Part shown: one piece after another, positions 9,351-18,016 of the stretch
Position numbering within the stretch: position 1 is the first letter of the stretch
Layout of the letters: each line of letters starts with the position of its first letter
Assembly: GCF_021310995.1 (NCBI RefSeq)
Contig: NZ_CP054152.1
Coordinates: 114,560 to 178,559, forward strand
DNA: 64,000 bases
Source: Agrobacterium vaccinii
GTDB taxonomy: Bacteria; Pseudomonadota; Alphaproteobacteria; Rhizobiales; Rhizobiaceae
Direction of reading: 5' to 3'
Notes under the pieces: model-generated
Told to the model about the DNA's origin: nothing
Databases searched by the model: none
The model's input: only the letters and a program-made list of their open reading frames with translations
Program-made: the position numbers and the translations under genes

Positions 9351-9853
9351 TCGTCCACTGCCCAGAGGTGGAAGTCTGGCGCGAATTGGATTCTAGATAT
9401 TAGGCCCTGAACTTGTTTTTCAGAACAAGAAAATGCGTGGTACGATCAAAACAATGGCTCGGCAAAAAGGCTACCGTGCCTACGCTATGCAAAGTTTCGT
9501 TTGAAGCCCACTAACCGTATGAAGATGTAGCCTATCAGGGTTGTCTGGAGGTTTTCACTCGAGATAGCATACGCTCAGCCTCATGCGTACGTGCGCAAAC
9601 CAGTGCATCCCAGATTTTCTTTCCGACGTGCCAACGTGCATGGTTCGAATTACGGTTCATTCGATTGCTTTCTTACATGGTTTCTGGGCCTATTAATAAA
9701 TCAAGTGAGCGGAAAGTTGCAGTCGAAAGCTTGCATCGCTGCATTGCATATTTGCTATGAGGAGTCCTGAATAGGCACGAAAAGGCGGTTCGGATAGTTC
9801 GTTCGGCAAAACCTTGCAGCAGATTGCGGCGACCAACAGAGTTCAAGAAAAGC
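9351..9853. other. Gene-poor 0.5-kb stretch
   Basis: No convincing reading frame on either strand. A weak hairpin (CTTGTT-N6-AACAAG) lies at 9412-9429, and the region before 9854 should hold the promoter of the LysR gene. The open frame from 9824 into the LysR gene does not resemble the family before 9854. Confidence 0.5.
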
Positions 9854-10765
9854 ATGCAACTGCCCATTAAATCGATCCTGGTTTTTCATGCTGCGGCACG
9901 TGCGGGAAGCATCTCGCGCGCTGCGGAAGAGCTCAGTGTTACATCGTCGGCGGTCAGTCAGCAGATCCAAGTGCTCGAAGGCCAACTCGGCGTGACGCTG
10001 CTGACGAAAGCTGGTCGCGGGATTATGTTGACGGAGGCGGGCGAGAGATATTTCTCGATGATTGCCGATCAGATCGAACGGATCGAAGAAGCGACTGGAA
10101 CCATCAGGGGTTTCCGGTCGGTTACGACGCTGACCGTGCGGGCTACGCCAACTCTGTCCAACAAATGGTTGCTGCCGCGGCTTGGCACCCTGCTCGACAC
10201 GCACCCCGATCTTGAGCTTCGCCTTGATGGCACAAATGAACCAACAGATTTCAGTCAGGAAGCCGTGGACATCGAAATTCGGCATGGCGACGGACGGTGG
10301 CCGGGTCTTTTCGTGGAGGGCATAGTAGACGAGCAGTTTTATCCGGTCTGTTCTCCGCATTATGCAGCGGCTGGCAGCTTGAGCGCGGAAGACCTGCTTG
10401 AACATCGCCTGATACATTCCGCCAAATCGCAAGCGCAGTGGAACAGCTGGTTTCCGTTGGCCAACGTCACCGCAAAAGAACGTTGGCGCCGCATTCTTTT
10501 CGACCGGAGTCATATGGCCATTGATGCTGCAGTTCGCGGAATGGGCATTGCTCTTGAGAGCAGCCTGATGATGGGAGACGAGATTGAAAGCGGGCGACTT
10601 GTCTGCCCCGTCGCATCGCCACCGACCATCAAGATCACGACGCAGTGGATTGTGTGTCCGCGTGACCATCTTCGGCAAAAGAAAGTGCGAATCTTTCTCG
10701 ACTGGTTGCGGCTTGAACGAGAGACCTGGCAGAAGATCCACCCATCGGGCGCTTTGTCAATTTAA
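9854..10765 (+). CDS. LysR-family regulator (GcvA-like)
   Basis: LysR-type regulator of 303 residues. The start at 9854 gives the usual family opening (LPIKSILVFHAAARAGSI) with the winged HTH (RAAEELSVTSSAVSQQIQVLE) and then the effector-binding domain (TLTVRATPTLSNKWLLPRL is typical of the GcvA/AmpR group). It converges on the TRAP operon at 10849 and is followed by a hairpin. Its target is not obvious: LysR genes are usually divergent from their targets, yet the neighbour upstream is a co-directional nitroreductase gene. Confidence 0.88.
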   Translation: MQLPIKSILVFHAAARAGSISRAAEELSVTSSAVSQQIQVLEGQLGVTLLTKAGRGIMLTEAGERYFSMIADQIERIEEATGTIRGFRSVTTLTVRATPTLSNKWLLPRLGTLLDTHPDLELRLDGTNEPTDFSQEAVDIEIRHGDGRWPGLFVEGIVDEQFYPVCSPHYAAAGSLSAEDLLEHRLIHSAKSQAQWNSWFPLANVTAKERWRRILFDRSHMAIDAAVRGMGIALESSLMMGDEIESGRLVCPVASPPTIKITTQWIVCPRDHLRQKKVRIFLDWLRLERETWQKIHPSGALSI

Positions 10766-10801
10766 GTAAAGCCCTGAAAGAAAATCGACTTAGGGCCTTT
10801 G

Positions 10802-10828
10802 CGGGATCGTCCGTCTTGGACGATCCCG
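10802..10828. terminator. Bidirectional hairpin between convergent LysR and dctM genes
   Basis: Perfect 11-bp inverted repeat CGGGATCGTCC / GGACGATCCCG around a 5-base loop. It sits between two convergent genes, which fits a shared terminator although no long T-tract follows. Confidence 0.65.
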
Positions 10829-10848
10829 GCATATTGTCTGCACATACT

Positions 10849-12129
10849 TCAATACATTCCCAGCAGGCGGATTGGTCCCAGTGTCAAGATCGGGAAAAGC
10901 ACGAGGGCAAAGATCGCCAGCGTCAGGACCGCCATCGGAGCAAGAGATCCGCGAATGACGTCCTCGACACTCATATTCGCCACCTGGGCTGCCGCAAACA
11001 AGCAGACACCCACGGGTGGCGTCACAAGCCCCAGCGTCAGTGTCATGACAGTGACGATAAGGAAATGGATCGGATCGATGCCGAGCGCCTCTACCGGAGG
11101 CATCAGCACCGGAATGAGAATGAACATTGCTGGAATAGCTTCCATGAAGATACCGATGATCAGCAGGAAGACAAAAATGACTAGCATGCCAGTCAGAGGG
11201 CCCAGATTCATGGCCTGCAGCAGCTCGGCGACCTTTTCCGGCAAACCGTCGTAGGTGAAAACCCATGCTGCAATCTGCGACGTCGCAGCAATAAAAAGGA
11301 TCGTTCCGGATATCCGTGCGGTCGAGATCAGAATCTCCGGCAATTCTCTGACCGGCAGCGTTCTATAGACCAGGACGCCGAGGATGCCGACATAGACCAC
11401 TGCGATTGCAGCCGCTTCTGTTGGCGTGAACAGTCCACTGGCGATGCCGATGATCAGAATGAGCGGCGTCAGCATTGGCAGAATGGCACGAAGACCTGTC
11501 ACAATGACTGTGCGAAGATTGAACGGTGATGGAGGATTGTACCCGTAATGGACGGAGTAGAAGTGGTTGAAGACCATGAAGGCCAAGGCAATGAACAATC
11601 CCGGCACCAAACCCGCCACCAAGAGCGTTCCGATGGAAACGTTCGCGATCGAACCCGCAATCACCACCAGGATCGATGGCGGAATGATGGACGACAGCGT
11701 CGCCGTACACAGCGTCATGCCAACCGCATAGCCCTTCGGAAAGCCATGCCGTTCCATCGCCTTGATTTCAATCGCACCGACAGAGGCGATATCGGCAACC
11801 GATGAGCCGGAAACGCCGGAGAAGATGACCGATGAGATGACGTTGACGTGGCCTAGGCCTCCCGGCAGCCAACCGACCATCGCTTCAGCAAAGTCGAAGA
11901 TGCGTTCGGCGACACGTCCACGTTCCATCACGGTACCGACAAGAATGAAAAGCGGCACCGCGACCAGAAGAAACGAATTCATCGACGAGAACATCGTCTG
12001 CGACAAGAGATCGAGAGGCATCGACGTATAAAACGACAAGGTGGCGACGCTGGCCAGAGCCAAGGCAACAGCCAAGGGAATGCCGAGCATGCTCAGCCCG
12101 AAAAATGAGATGAGAAGAAAGACCGACAT
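10849..12129 (-). CDS. dctM: TRAP transporter large permease
   Basis: Large membrane subunit of a tripartite ATP-independent periplasmic transporter, which imports organic acids using the sodium or proton gradient. The product from the ATG at 12129 is 426 residues, the usual DctM length, and almost wholly hydrophobic; it shows the DctM hallmark segments GVSGSSVADIASVGAIEI and LVTPPVGVCLFAAA. The small subunit gene ends five bases upstream. The open frame extends to 12171 but overlaps dctQ out of keeping with the family start. Confidence 0.94.
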   Translation of the reverse strand: MSVFLLISFFGLSMLGIPLAVALALASVATLSFYTSMPLDLLSQTMFSSMNSFLLVAVPLFILVGTVMERGRVAERIFDFAEAMVGWLPGGLGHVNVISSVIFSGVSGSSVADIASVGAIEIKAMERHGFPKGYAVGMTLCTATLSSIIPPSILVVIAGSIANVSIGTLLVAGLVPGLFIALAFMVFNHFYSVHYGYNPPSPFNLRTVIVTGLRAILPMLTPLILIIGIASGLFTPTEAAAIAVVYVGILGVLVYRTLPVRELPEILISTARISGTILFIAATSQIAAWVFTYDGLPEKVAELLQAMNLGPLTGMLVIFVFLLIIGIFMEAIPAMFILIPVLMPPVEALGIDPIHFLIVTVMTLTLGLVTPPVGVCLFAAAQVANMSVEDVIRGSLAPMAVLTLAIFALVLFPILTLGPIRLLGMY

Positions 12130-12133
12130 GGCT

Positions 12134-12685
12134 TTAATGTCCTGACGTGATGGACACATCGGCATGGGCAATTTCGCCCGCCGGAAGTCCGAGTTCTGGA
12201 AGCGCGATCAAGTCGCGACGGCTGCGCAGAGAATCGATGATCGCCAGTATTGCGATGACCGCCGAAACCGGCATCACCATGCCGATAAGCCACATCGGAA
12301 TAGGTAAGGTCGCAGCCGTTTCGTTCATCATGATCTGCTGACGCATGAGGGTAAATCCGGTCCAGCCCATAAGGCCGAAGAAAAACACGGACGATCCGAC
12401 ATAAAGCGGCACCGCCAGATGCTGGAACAGACGCCGACCCATCACGAGAAAGACGACAACTCGGGCGCTTTCCACCGTGCGGAAACCCGCAGCGAGGCCA
12501 AGAAAGACCATCCAGATGAAGAGAAAGCGCGTTGCTTCCTCGGTCCAGGGCAGAGGATGCCCCGACAAGCGGCCGATGACCTGCAACAGGACGACGATCA
12601 AGACACCGCCACAGGCGGCGCCAGCTGCAACATCCGCAACAATTTTGACGACGGTGCCAAGCCACGAACTTACGGAACTACGCAT
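12134..12685 (-). CDS. dctQ: TRAP transporter small permease
   Basis: Small membrane subunit of the TRAP transporter, 183 residues with four hydrophobic segments and the family motif around LPWTEEATRFLFIWMVFLG near residues 48-66. It lies between the dctP and dctM genes, with only a 4-bp gap to dctM. A short stretch of about 77 bp separates it from dctP. Confidence 0.92.
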   Translation of the reverse strand: MRSSVSSWLGTVVKIVADVAAGAACGGVLIVVLLQVIGRLSGHPLPWTEEATRFLFIWMVFLGLAAGFRTVESARVVVFLVMGRRLFQHLAVPLYVGSSVFFFGLMGWTGFTLMRQQIMMNETAATLPIPMWLIGMVMPVSAVIAILAIIDSLRSRRDLIALPELGLPAGEIAHADVSITSGH

Positions 12686-12762
12686 GTAAATGTCCTTTCA
12701 AAGGAGTACATGAACGGATGAGAACCGACACATTGCCCCACAGGCAACGTGTCGGAAAAGCA

Positions 12763-13758
12763 TCAATTCGTAGTGACGAAAGTATGCGTGCGATCGAAGA
12801 AGGACTGATCCTTGACCAGAGCGGAGAACTTGTCGGACAGACCTGCCGCGACATCGACAAACGCCTTGCGCTGCTCGTCGGTCAATTCGTTCACCTCCAC
12901 ACCGTTTGCCTTCAAAGTCGCAATGGATTTTGCGATGTCGGCATTATCGTTCTCGGCTTTCCAAGCTTCCGTTTCTTTGGCGGCATCATTCAGTGCGGCC
13001 TTCAAGGCGTCGCTCAAACCCTCGTAGCGTGCCGGGTTCATGCCAAGGACCCAGGCGTCCGCAATGTGGTTGCTGATCGTTGCGTATTTCTGGACTTCGT
13101 AAAGTTTTGCGCTGACCGGCACGTTGATCGGATTTTCCTGACCGTCAACCACCCTTAACTGCAAAGCGTTGTAAACTTCGGCGAAAGCCATCGGTGTGGG
13201 TGCTGCACCCATGGCACCGAAGAATTCGACCCACAACGGATTGTTGGGAACGCGCAGCTTCATGCCCTTCATGTCAGCGGGCGACGTGATGGGAAGCTTG
13301 GAATTGGTGATCTGGCGAAGGGGTCGCGACCAGAGATCGAGGCCTTTGATGCCGATTTTGCTTAGATCTGATTGGAGTTCCTGGCCAAGGTCGCTATCCA
13401 GATATGCCTGCAACTGCTTGATATCGCGGAACTGATAGGGAATGGCGATGGCAGTGAATTTCGGATTGAATGTCGCGTAAAGCGATGTGGAATTGAGCAA
13501 CAGGTCAAGCGAGCCCCCGGCCAGTTGCTTTACGCCAGCCGACGGATCACCCCCGTAGAGCGTACCATTCGGGAAGACCTTGATGGTCAATTCACCGTTC
13601 GTCTTCGCAGACACGATTTCTGCGAATTTCTTCGCAGCCAGCGTGATTTCCGAGGTGTCAGAGTCCGGCGTTGACAGTGTCAGCGTCTCGGCATGTGCGA
13701 TGGAAACAGACATAAAGGCTGCCGCAGCGATCAAGCTACGAATCCCGTTGCATTTCAT
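12763..13758 (-). CDS. dctP: TRAP transporter substrate-binding protein
   Basis: Periplasmic solute receptor of the TRAP transporter, 331 residues. It starts with a Sec signal peptide (cleavage near AHA-ETL, residue 23) and contains the DctP-family ligand segments GMKLRVPNNPLWVEFFGAMG and the strongly conserved VYNALQLRVVDGQENP with the carboxylate-binding Arg nearby. GGGAGGAAT precedes the ATG. The ligand is likely a carboxylate that the enzymes encoded upstream in the same operon then process. Confidence 0.93.
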   Translation of the reverse strand: MKCNGIRSLIAAAAFMSVSIAHAETLTLSTPDSDTSEITLAAKKFAEIVSAKTNGELTIKVFPNGTLYGGDPSAGVKQLAGGSLDLLLNSTSLYATFNPKFTAIAIPYQFRDIKQLQAYLDSDLGQELQSDLSKIGIKGLDLWSRPLRQITNSKLPITSPADMKGMKLRVPNNPLWVEFFGAMGAAPTPMAFAEVYNALQLRVVDGQENPINVPVSAKLYEVQKYATISNHIADAWVLGMNPARYEGLSDALKAALNDAAKETEAWKAENDNADIAKSIATLKANGVEVNELTDEQRKAFVDVAAGLSDKFSALVKDQSFFDRTHTFVTTN

Positions 13759-13806
13759 GGTTATTCCTCCCTTTGGTGGTCAAGTCGCACGCATTCAACA
13801 CGTTTA

Positions 13807-14703
13807 TTATGCATTCATGCGTTTTAGTTCGCGGATAATTCCGCTGTGATCCAGGTCGCCATCGCCATTATCGACCATAGCCTGGAAAAGCCGATCGACC
13901 TCCTCGCCGATCGGTAGTGTCAAGCCACGACTTCGCGCAAACGCCAGAGCCGTGGATGTATCCTTCACCTGATATTTGGCCGGTCCGCCAGGCACGAAAT
14001 TGCCTTCGACCATGCGCAGACCATGTTGACGGAAAACGGTGGAGTCCGCAAAGCCACCAAGCAGCGCTTCACGAACCTTGGCTGGATCCGCACCGCCGCG
14101 TTCGGCAAGCGTCAGTGCCTCGGCAACGGCGCATATCGTCGATGCGACAATCAGTTGGTTTGCAAGTTTCGTCAGCGCGCCGCTGCCTGATGGCCCGACA
14201 TGTGTAACCCGTCCAAGACAGGCGAAGATCGGGCACAGACTGTCCACCACCGCGCTGTCTCCACCGACCATAATTGCCAGCGTGCCTTCAATAGCCCCTT
14301 TTTCCCCGCCCGAAACCGGTGCGTCGAGACACTCGATGCCGCAGGCGGCCGCAGCCTCAGCGATCGCAACGGCTGTTTCCACTGGAATGGAACTCATCAC
14401 GATAAGTGTGGCGCCTGCCGTCATGGCGCTCACGACGCCGCTATCGCCAAGCAAAACCGCTTCGCAAACGGGACCTGAGCTCAGCATGCAGATAACCACA
14501 TCGGCTTTGGAGGCTGCCTCCGCGGCACTGCCGACAGTGGTGACGCCCGTGTCATGCAATGCCGCTGCCTTTTCCGATGTCCTGTTCCACGCCTGCACCT
14601 TGTAACCCGCGCCTGCCAAGCGACCGGCCATGGGTGCACCCATGATGCCGGTACCGATGACGGCAACGGTTGTATTGCGCGTTTGCTCGTCCATTCCGCT
14701 CAT
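13807..14703 (-). CDS. NAD(P)-dependent beta-hydroxyacid dehydrogenase (GarR/HIBADH family)
   Basis: Beta-hydroxyacid dehydrogenase of 298 residues, of the tartronate-semialdehyde reductase / 3-hydroxyisobutyrate dehydrogenase / threonate dehydrogenase family. Seen: Rossmann motif GTGIMGAPMAGRLAGAG near residue 16, the substrate motif LDAPVSGGEKGA near 121, and the catalytic-lysine segment LTKLANQLIV near 174. It overlaps the stop of the monooxygenase-like gene by four bases (ATGA), which supports this start. With the TRAP genes it implies uptake and oxidation of a small hydroxy-acid. Confidence 0.88.
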   Translation of the reverse strand: MSGMDEQTRNTTVAVIGTGIMGAPMAGRLAGAGYKVQAWNRTSEKAAALHDTGVTTVGSAAEAASKADVVICMLSSGPVCEAVLLGDSGVVSAMTAGATLIVMSSIPVETAVAIAEAAAACGIECLDAPVSGGEKGAIEGTLAIMVGGDSAVVDSLCPIFACLGRVTHVGPSGSGALTKLANQLIVASTICAVAEALTLAERGGADPAKVREALLGGFADSTVFRQHGLRMVEGNFVPGGPAKYQVKDTSTALAFARSRGLTLPIGEEVDRLFQAMVDNGDGDLDHSGIIRELKRMNA

Positions 14704-15023
14704 GGGTAGTACCGTGTGGAAAAGCGGACGGGCCGCTCTTCCACGATCAATGAAGGGAAAGCCTCTCGAAAGCGACCGAGATGAGGCGTTTCCAGATGAG
14801 CATCGAACGCTTCGCGGCTGTCATAAACCTCGTAGAAGACAACGACGTCGTCCGAGCCTTCCGGACATATAACGTCGAACTGCCGGCAGCCCGGCTCGTC
14901 GGCAACGGAATGCATGGCATCATCCCGCGCCGCCTCCAGGAAAGCCGCAAGGCTATCCGGTTTCACCTGAAACTCTGCGATCACTACGAAGGCCTTGTTG
15001 TTCGGCGAGTTCATGCTGCTCAC
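14700..15023 (-). CDS. ABM-domain protein, putative quinol monooxygenase
   Basis: Small protein of 107 residues with one antibiotic-biosynthesis-monooxygenase (ABM, YgiN-like) ferredoxin-like domain: FVVIAEFQVKPDSLAAFLEAARDD, then EPGCRQFDVICPE and FYEVYDSREAFDAHLETPH. Such proteins are common in sugar-acid catabolic operons, where their reaction is mostly unknown. It overlaps both neighbours by four bases, so the three genes are tightly coupled. Confidence 0.85.
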   Translation of the reverse strand: MSSMNSPNNKAFVVIAEFQVKPDSLAAFLEAARDDAMHSVADEPGCRQFDVICPEGSDDVVVFYEVYDSREAFDAHLETPHLGRFREAFPSLIVEERPVRFSTRYYP

Positions 15024-16378
15024 TCCGCCGCTATTTTTGCCGGGCGGAAACGATTTTCCATCTCTTGGCGAAGTCCGACCACATCCAGGTCCTTCACGAG
15101 CTCCACGTCATCGTAGGAAACAATCTGGTCCTTCTTGATCGCGCGCTTGAGTTTGACATTGTGTGCAAGCCCGATCGGAAGCGCCTTGAGGTCAAGACTG
15201 CGGCTGGCAGGGATTGCGTTGGCCCAAACGGCGTAGCCGCCTTCGCCGTCCAGCATTTCACCTGGCTGCATGTCCTTCTTGGCGGTCGCGACTGCATCCC
15301 CCCGGAACTCCTTTGAGCACCCTGTCGGCTCATTACGCAGGACTGCGGACAAAACGCTGATCGAGGTTTCGAGACCGATGATGTGGAACGGGCGCCACAT
15401 GGAAGCATACCAGCCGGATGGATCTGTCAGAAGGCCGTATTGCTTGAAGCAGGAACGCGCATACTCATTGTGCGCCTTGAACGTGACGAAGACACCATAA
15501 CGGATGTTGTTGAACACCTCACGTCCGTCCGGCTCTTGGCTGGCAGCAATATCAACGAGACCGGAGCGTGCCATGCGGCCGCCGTCGGCAACCGGGCGAA
15601 ACACGCGGGCCAGGTCATGCAGGCCCGCTGGCGGGAAAGCCAGACCGTCATCCGGGCAATCCAGACCGGTACCATTGGCAACAGCCGCCATTTCGATCGC
15701 AGCCTTCGTGCCGTCGGTAAAGGAGTTGTAGAGCTTCGGATTGAGATTGTCAGCAGCCACCTGTTCCGCTGTCCAGCCGAACAAGCCCCAGACCGTATCC
15801 GGCGTGGAATAGCGGTAGCGTGGCTCGAAATTCATACCCTTGCCAGCCGATGTTATTTCGAAGCCCGTTGCTCTGGCCCAATCGACCAGTTCACAAATGA
15901 GGGCTGGCTGGTCACCGTAAGCCATGGAATAGATCAAGCCCTTGGCACGCGCTTTTTCAGCGAGGATGGGACCCACCATCACGTCAGCCTCGACGTTGAC
16001 CATGACCACATGCTTGTTGTGCTCGATAGCGCCGAGTGCATGGCGAGTGCCGGCAATCGGGTGGCCAGTTGCTTCAATAATGCATTCGATCTCACCGCAT
16101 TCGAACAGCGCGTTGACATCGTCCGTGACAAACGTCGTACCGTTCTTGACGGCGTCTGCGCTGCTCGTGGCGGAATAACGCTCCTTCGGCCAGCCAACCC
16201 GGTTCATCGATTCCTTCGCCTTGCCCACATCGAGATCGGCAACTGCAACCATGTGGAAACCATCGATACGCTGCGCCTGAGCAAGCACCATTGAGCCAAA
16301 CTTACCGGCGCCAATCAATCCCACCCGAACTGGCTTACCACCGGCCGCGCGCAACGAAAGAAGAGAATAGAGATTCAT
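15020..16378 (-). CDS. NAD(P)-binding oxidoreductase with C-terminal SAF domain
   Basis: Product of 452 residues with an N-terminal Rossmann fold (VGLIGAGKFGSMVLAQA near residue 18, homoserine-dehydrogenase-like) and a C-terminal SAF-type region (from about 370). It is the first gene of the minus-strand operon; the ABM, dehydrogenase and TRAP genes follow. Proteins of this build recur in rhizobial and Brucella sugar-acid operons; I do not know a proven reaction. A dehydrogenase or dehydratase-like step on the imported acid is an inference from context. Confidence 0.75.
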   Translation of the reverse strand: MNLYSLLSLRAAGGKPVRVGLIGAGKFGSMVLAQAQRIDGFHMVAVADLDVGKAKESMNRVGWPKERYSATSSADAVKNGTTFVTDDVNALFECGEIECIIEATGHPIAGTRHALGAIEHNKHVVMVNVEADVMVGPILAEKARAKGLIYSMAYGDQPALICELVDWARATGFEITSAGKGMNFEPRYRYSTPDTVWGLFGWTAEQVAADNLNPKLYNSFTDGTKAAIEMAAVANGTGLDCPDDGLAFPPAGLHDLARVFRPVADGGRMARSGLVDIAASQEPDGREVFNNIRYGVFVTFKAHNEYARSCFKQYGLLTDPSGWYASMWRPFHIIGLETSISVLSAVLRNEPTGCSKEFRGDAVATAKKDMQPGEMLDGEGGYAVWANAIPASRSLDLKALPIGLAHNVKLKRAIKKDQIVSYDDVELVKDLDVVGLRQEMENRFRPAKIAAE

Positions 16379-16753
16379 TAAACAAAGTCCTCAGCTAGGG
16401 AATGAATGTGAGGAGTGCTCCGCTTAGCAAAGCCGCATGAGTTTCACCACAGCCAAGCGGTGCGCTTTGCTGGTTCAAGGTGGCTACGATGCGTCAAATC
16501 TCCTCCAAGAAGCGCGCGGCTAACCGCCACTCCCAGCTGCCTCCCGAGCAGCTAAGACAAACTTATGGCACTGAAGAAATTAGCTCAATTTAGAAAGTCG
16601 CGAAAACACGTTAGATTTTCTAACCTATGCTTTCTTCGTTGCGAACTATCATCATTCCCTGGCCTCGCGTCTGTCACTTTTGGAGTTTGGAAATAACAAA
16701 CTTGAAAGGAATCGAACCGCAAACATCTTAATCCGAAAGCTATCAGGCTAAGG
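16379..16753. other. Intergenic region upstream of the TRAP operon, with a tRNA-like relic
   Basis: Holds the promoter region of the minus-strand operon (next to 16378) and no credible gene. Near 16702 lies one of three tRNA T-arm-like 17-mers listed separately. The 72-codon open frame at 16585-16803 on the minus strand has no family resemblance. Confidence 0.5.
16702..16718 (-). repeat. tRNA T-arm-like 17-mer, copy 1
   Basis: The + strand reads TTGAAAGGAATCGAACC. Its complement starts GGTTCGATTCC, as in a tRNA T loop and stem, but the flanks do not form a full tRNA. Copies 2 and 3 in the same orientation lie at 20465 and 21304, on the far side of the large recombinase gene. Confidence 0.5.
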
Positions 16754-17047
16754 CTAACTGGTTGAAAGAGCTTCAGGCCATTCCTGAGCCCCGTGCAAGA
16801 CACGCAGTACTCGAACCGTAGCTTCTGTGATTGTGTACGCTGCGACGTAAGGCGTTCCGCTGATTACAAGCTCACGTGTCCCAGCAATTCTCCCGACTCT
16901 GCCACTTGCTGGAAAATCGATCAGGCGACGGACTGCAACGACGATACGTTCGTCGACCAAAATGGCAGCGGCCGGGTTTTCCAACTCGATAAAAGTAAAA
17001 ATTGCGTCGCGATCCGATAAGGCAAACGCAGACCAGGTTAGTCTCAA
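16754..17047 (-). CDS. ParE/RelE-superfamily toxin
   Basis: Toxin of 97 residues of the ParE/RelE fold: RLTWSAFALSDRDAIFTFIELEN at the start, then a helix with VVAVRRLIDFPASGRVGRI and the C-terminal strand VRVLRVLHGAQEWP typical of ParE. It follows the antitoxin gene with a 4-bp overlap. RelE-type members cleave mRNA and ParE-type members poison gyrase; the sequence alone points more to ParE. Confidence 0.85.
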   Translation of the reverse strand: MRLTWSAFALSDRDAIFTFIELENPAAAILVDERIVVAVRRLIDFPASGRVGRIAGTRELVISGTPYVAAYTITEATVRVLRVLHGAQEWPEALSTS

Positions 17048-17352
17048 GACGTTATACCCGCCGCGTTATTGCGCGCAGCCTGCCGACGCTTTTCGAAATG
17101 AGCCTCGACTTCATCGTCGGAAATATCCGGTCTTGTGTCGTTTAGCGCCTCAAGCACCTTAGCACGAAACCAAATATCGTGAGCCTCGCTGCCTGAAAAA
17201 AGTTCAAGCGGCAACACGCCCTCGTTGGCGGTTCTCGTCAGCAATATACGGACCGCGTCTGACACCGTAAGTCCCATACCTTCAAGAACTAGGGACGCTC
17301 GGTCACGAACGTCAGCATCGATACGAGTTTGAACGAGCGCATTTGCAGCCAT
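17044..17352 (-). CDS. RelB/DinJ-family antitoxin
   Basis: Ribbon-helix-helix antitoxin of 102 residues. The start (ALVQTRIDADVRDRASLVLEGMGLTVSDAVRILLTR, positions 5-40) is the standard RelB/DinJ DNA-binding and dimer region; the charged C-terminus would bind the toxin. Its gene comes first and overlaps the toxin gene by four bases. Autorepression together with the toxin is the family rule. Confidence 0.88.
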   Translation of the reverse strand: MAANALVQTRIDADVRDRASLVLEGMGLTVSDAVRILLTRTANEGVLPLELFSGSEAHDIWFRAKVLEALNDTRPDISDDEVEAHFEKRRQAARNNAAGITS

Positions 17353-17423
17353 AGCTATCTCCAGATTGATATCTAATAGTAATGCAATTGAATTACAAAA
17401 TCTAGCGTTCGTCTTTGGCCAAT

Positions 17424-17825
17424 CTACTTTTTAAGTGCGATACCAACCTGCGATGATAGCTGCTCAGAAATATAAGCGATAGCAACTGCCTTCGCGATCT
17501 CGAAGGTGCCTCCTCCCGCCTTTTTCAAAATAGCGTTGGTATGATCCCAAACGTCTTTGCGTCGGACACTGTCTAGGAACTCGTGGCCGCTCCAACTCAG
17601 TCCACGAAAGGTTACTGAAATTGAAGGCTGCTTTTTGATCCTTAACGGCAGAAGGAAACCGGCATCATCCAGCAGGTGTAGATGATAATGGATAACGTCG
17701 TCACGGTACCCCTCAACGGCAACCTCAGGACTGCTGCCAGTTAATAATAGTCCGCCGGTGCCACCAATCTCCATTGCGTCCAACTTGAGCAGAAGCTCGC
17801 TGATCAGAGCCATATCTCGCGTCAT
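17424..17825 (-). CDS. DUF2513-family protein
   Basis: Protein of 133 residues that matches the DUF2513 pattern: a MTRDMALISELLLKLD opening, a middle YHLHLLDDAGFL (winged-helix-like), LSWSGHEFLDSVR and a C-terminal helix ending near AISEQLSS-type residues. AGGAGAT lies upstream of the ATG at 17825; the frame upstream of this has no resemblance. The function is unknown; the family is common in mobile elements, and here it lies between a toxin-antitoxin pair and a recombinase. Confidence 0.75.
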   Translation of the reverse strand: MTRDMALISELLLKLDAMEIGGTGGLLLTGSSPEVAVEGYRDDVIHYHLHLLDDAGFLLPLRIKKQPSISVTFRGLSWSGHEFLDSVRRKDVWDHTNAILKKAGGGTFEIAKAVAIAYISEQLSSQVGIALKK

Positions 17826-18016
17826 AAATTCGTATCTCCTGCCAACAATTTGGAAGCTAGTACATCCGAACATGCGCTCGAGTGGAAGTTCCCTAAACGA
17901 ACTACGTGCCTCAAAACATATTGATGCGCGCACTTTTGGATCATTAATATCTCGTTAACCCAATTCCCTTAGCAAGCCGCCCCCGGGCTGGGCTGTAATC
18001 TGCAAGGGAAACCTGA

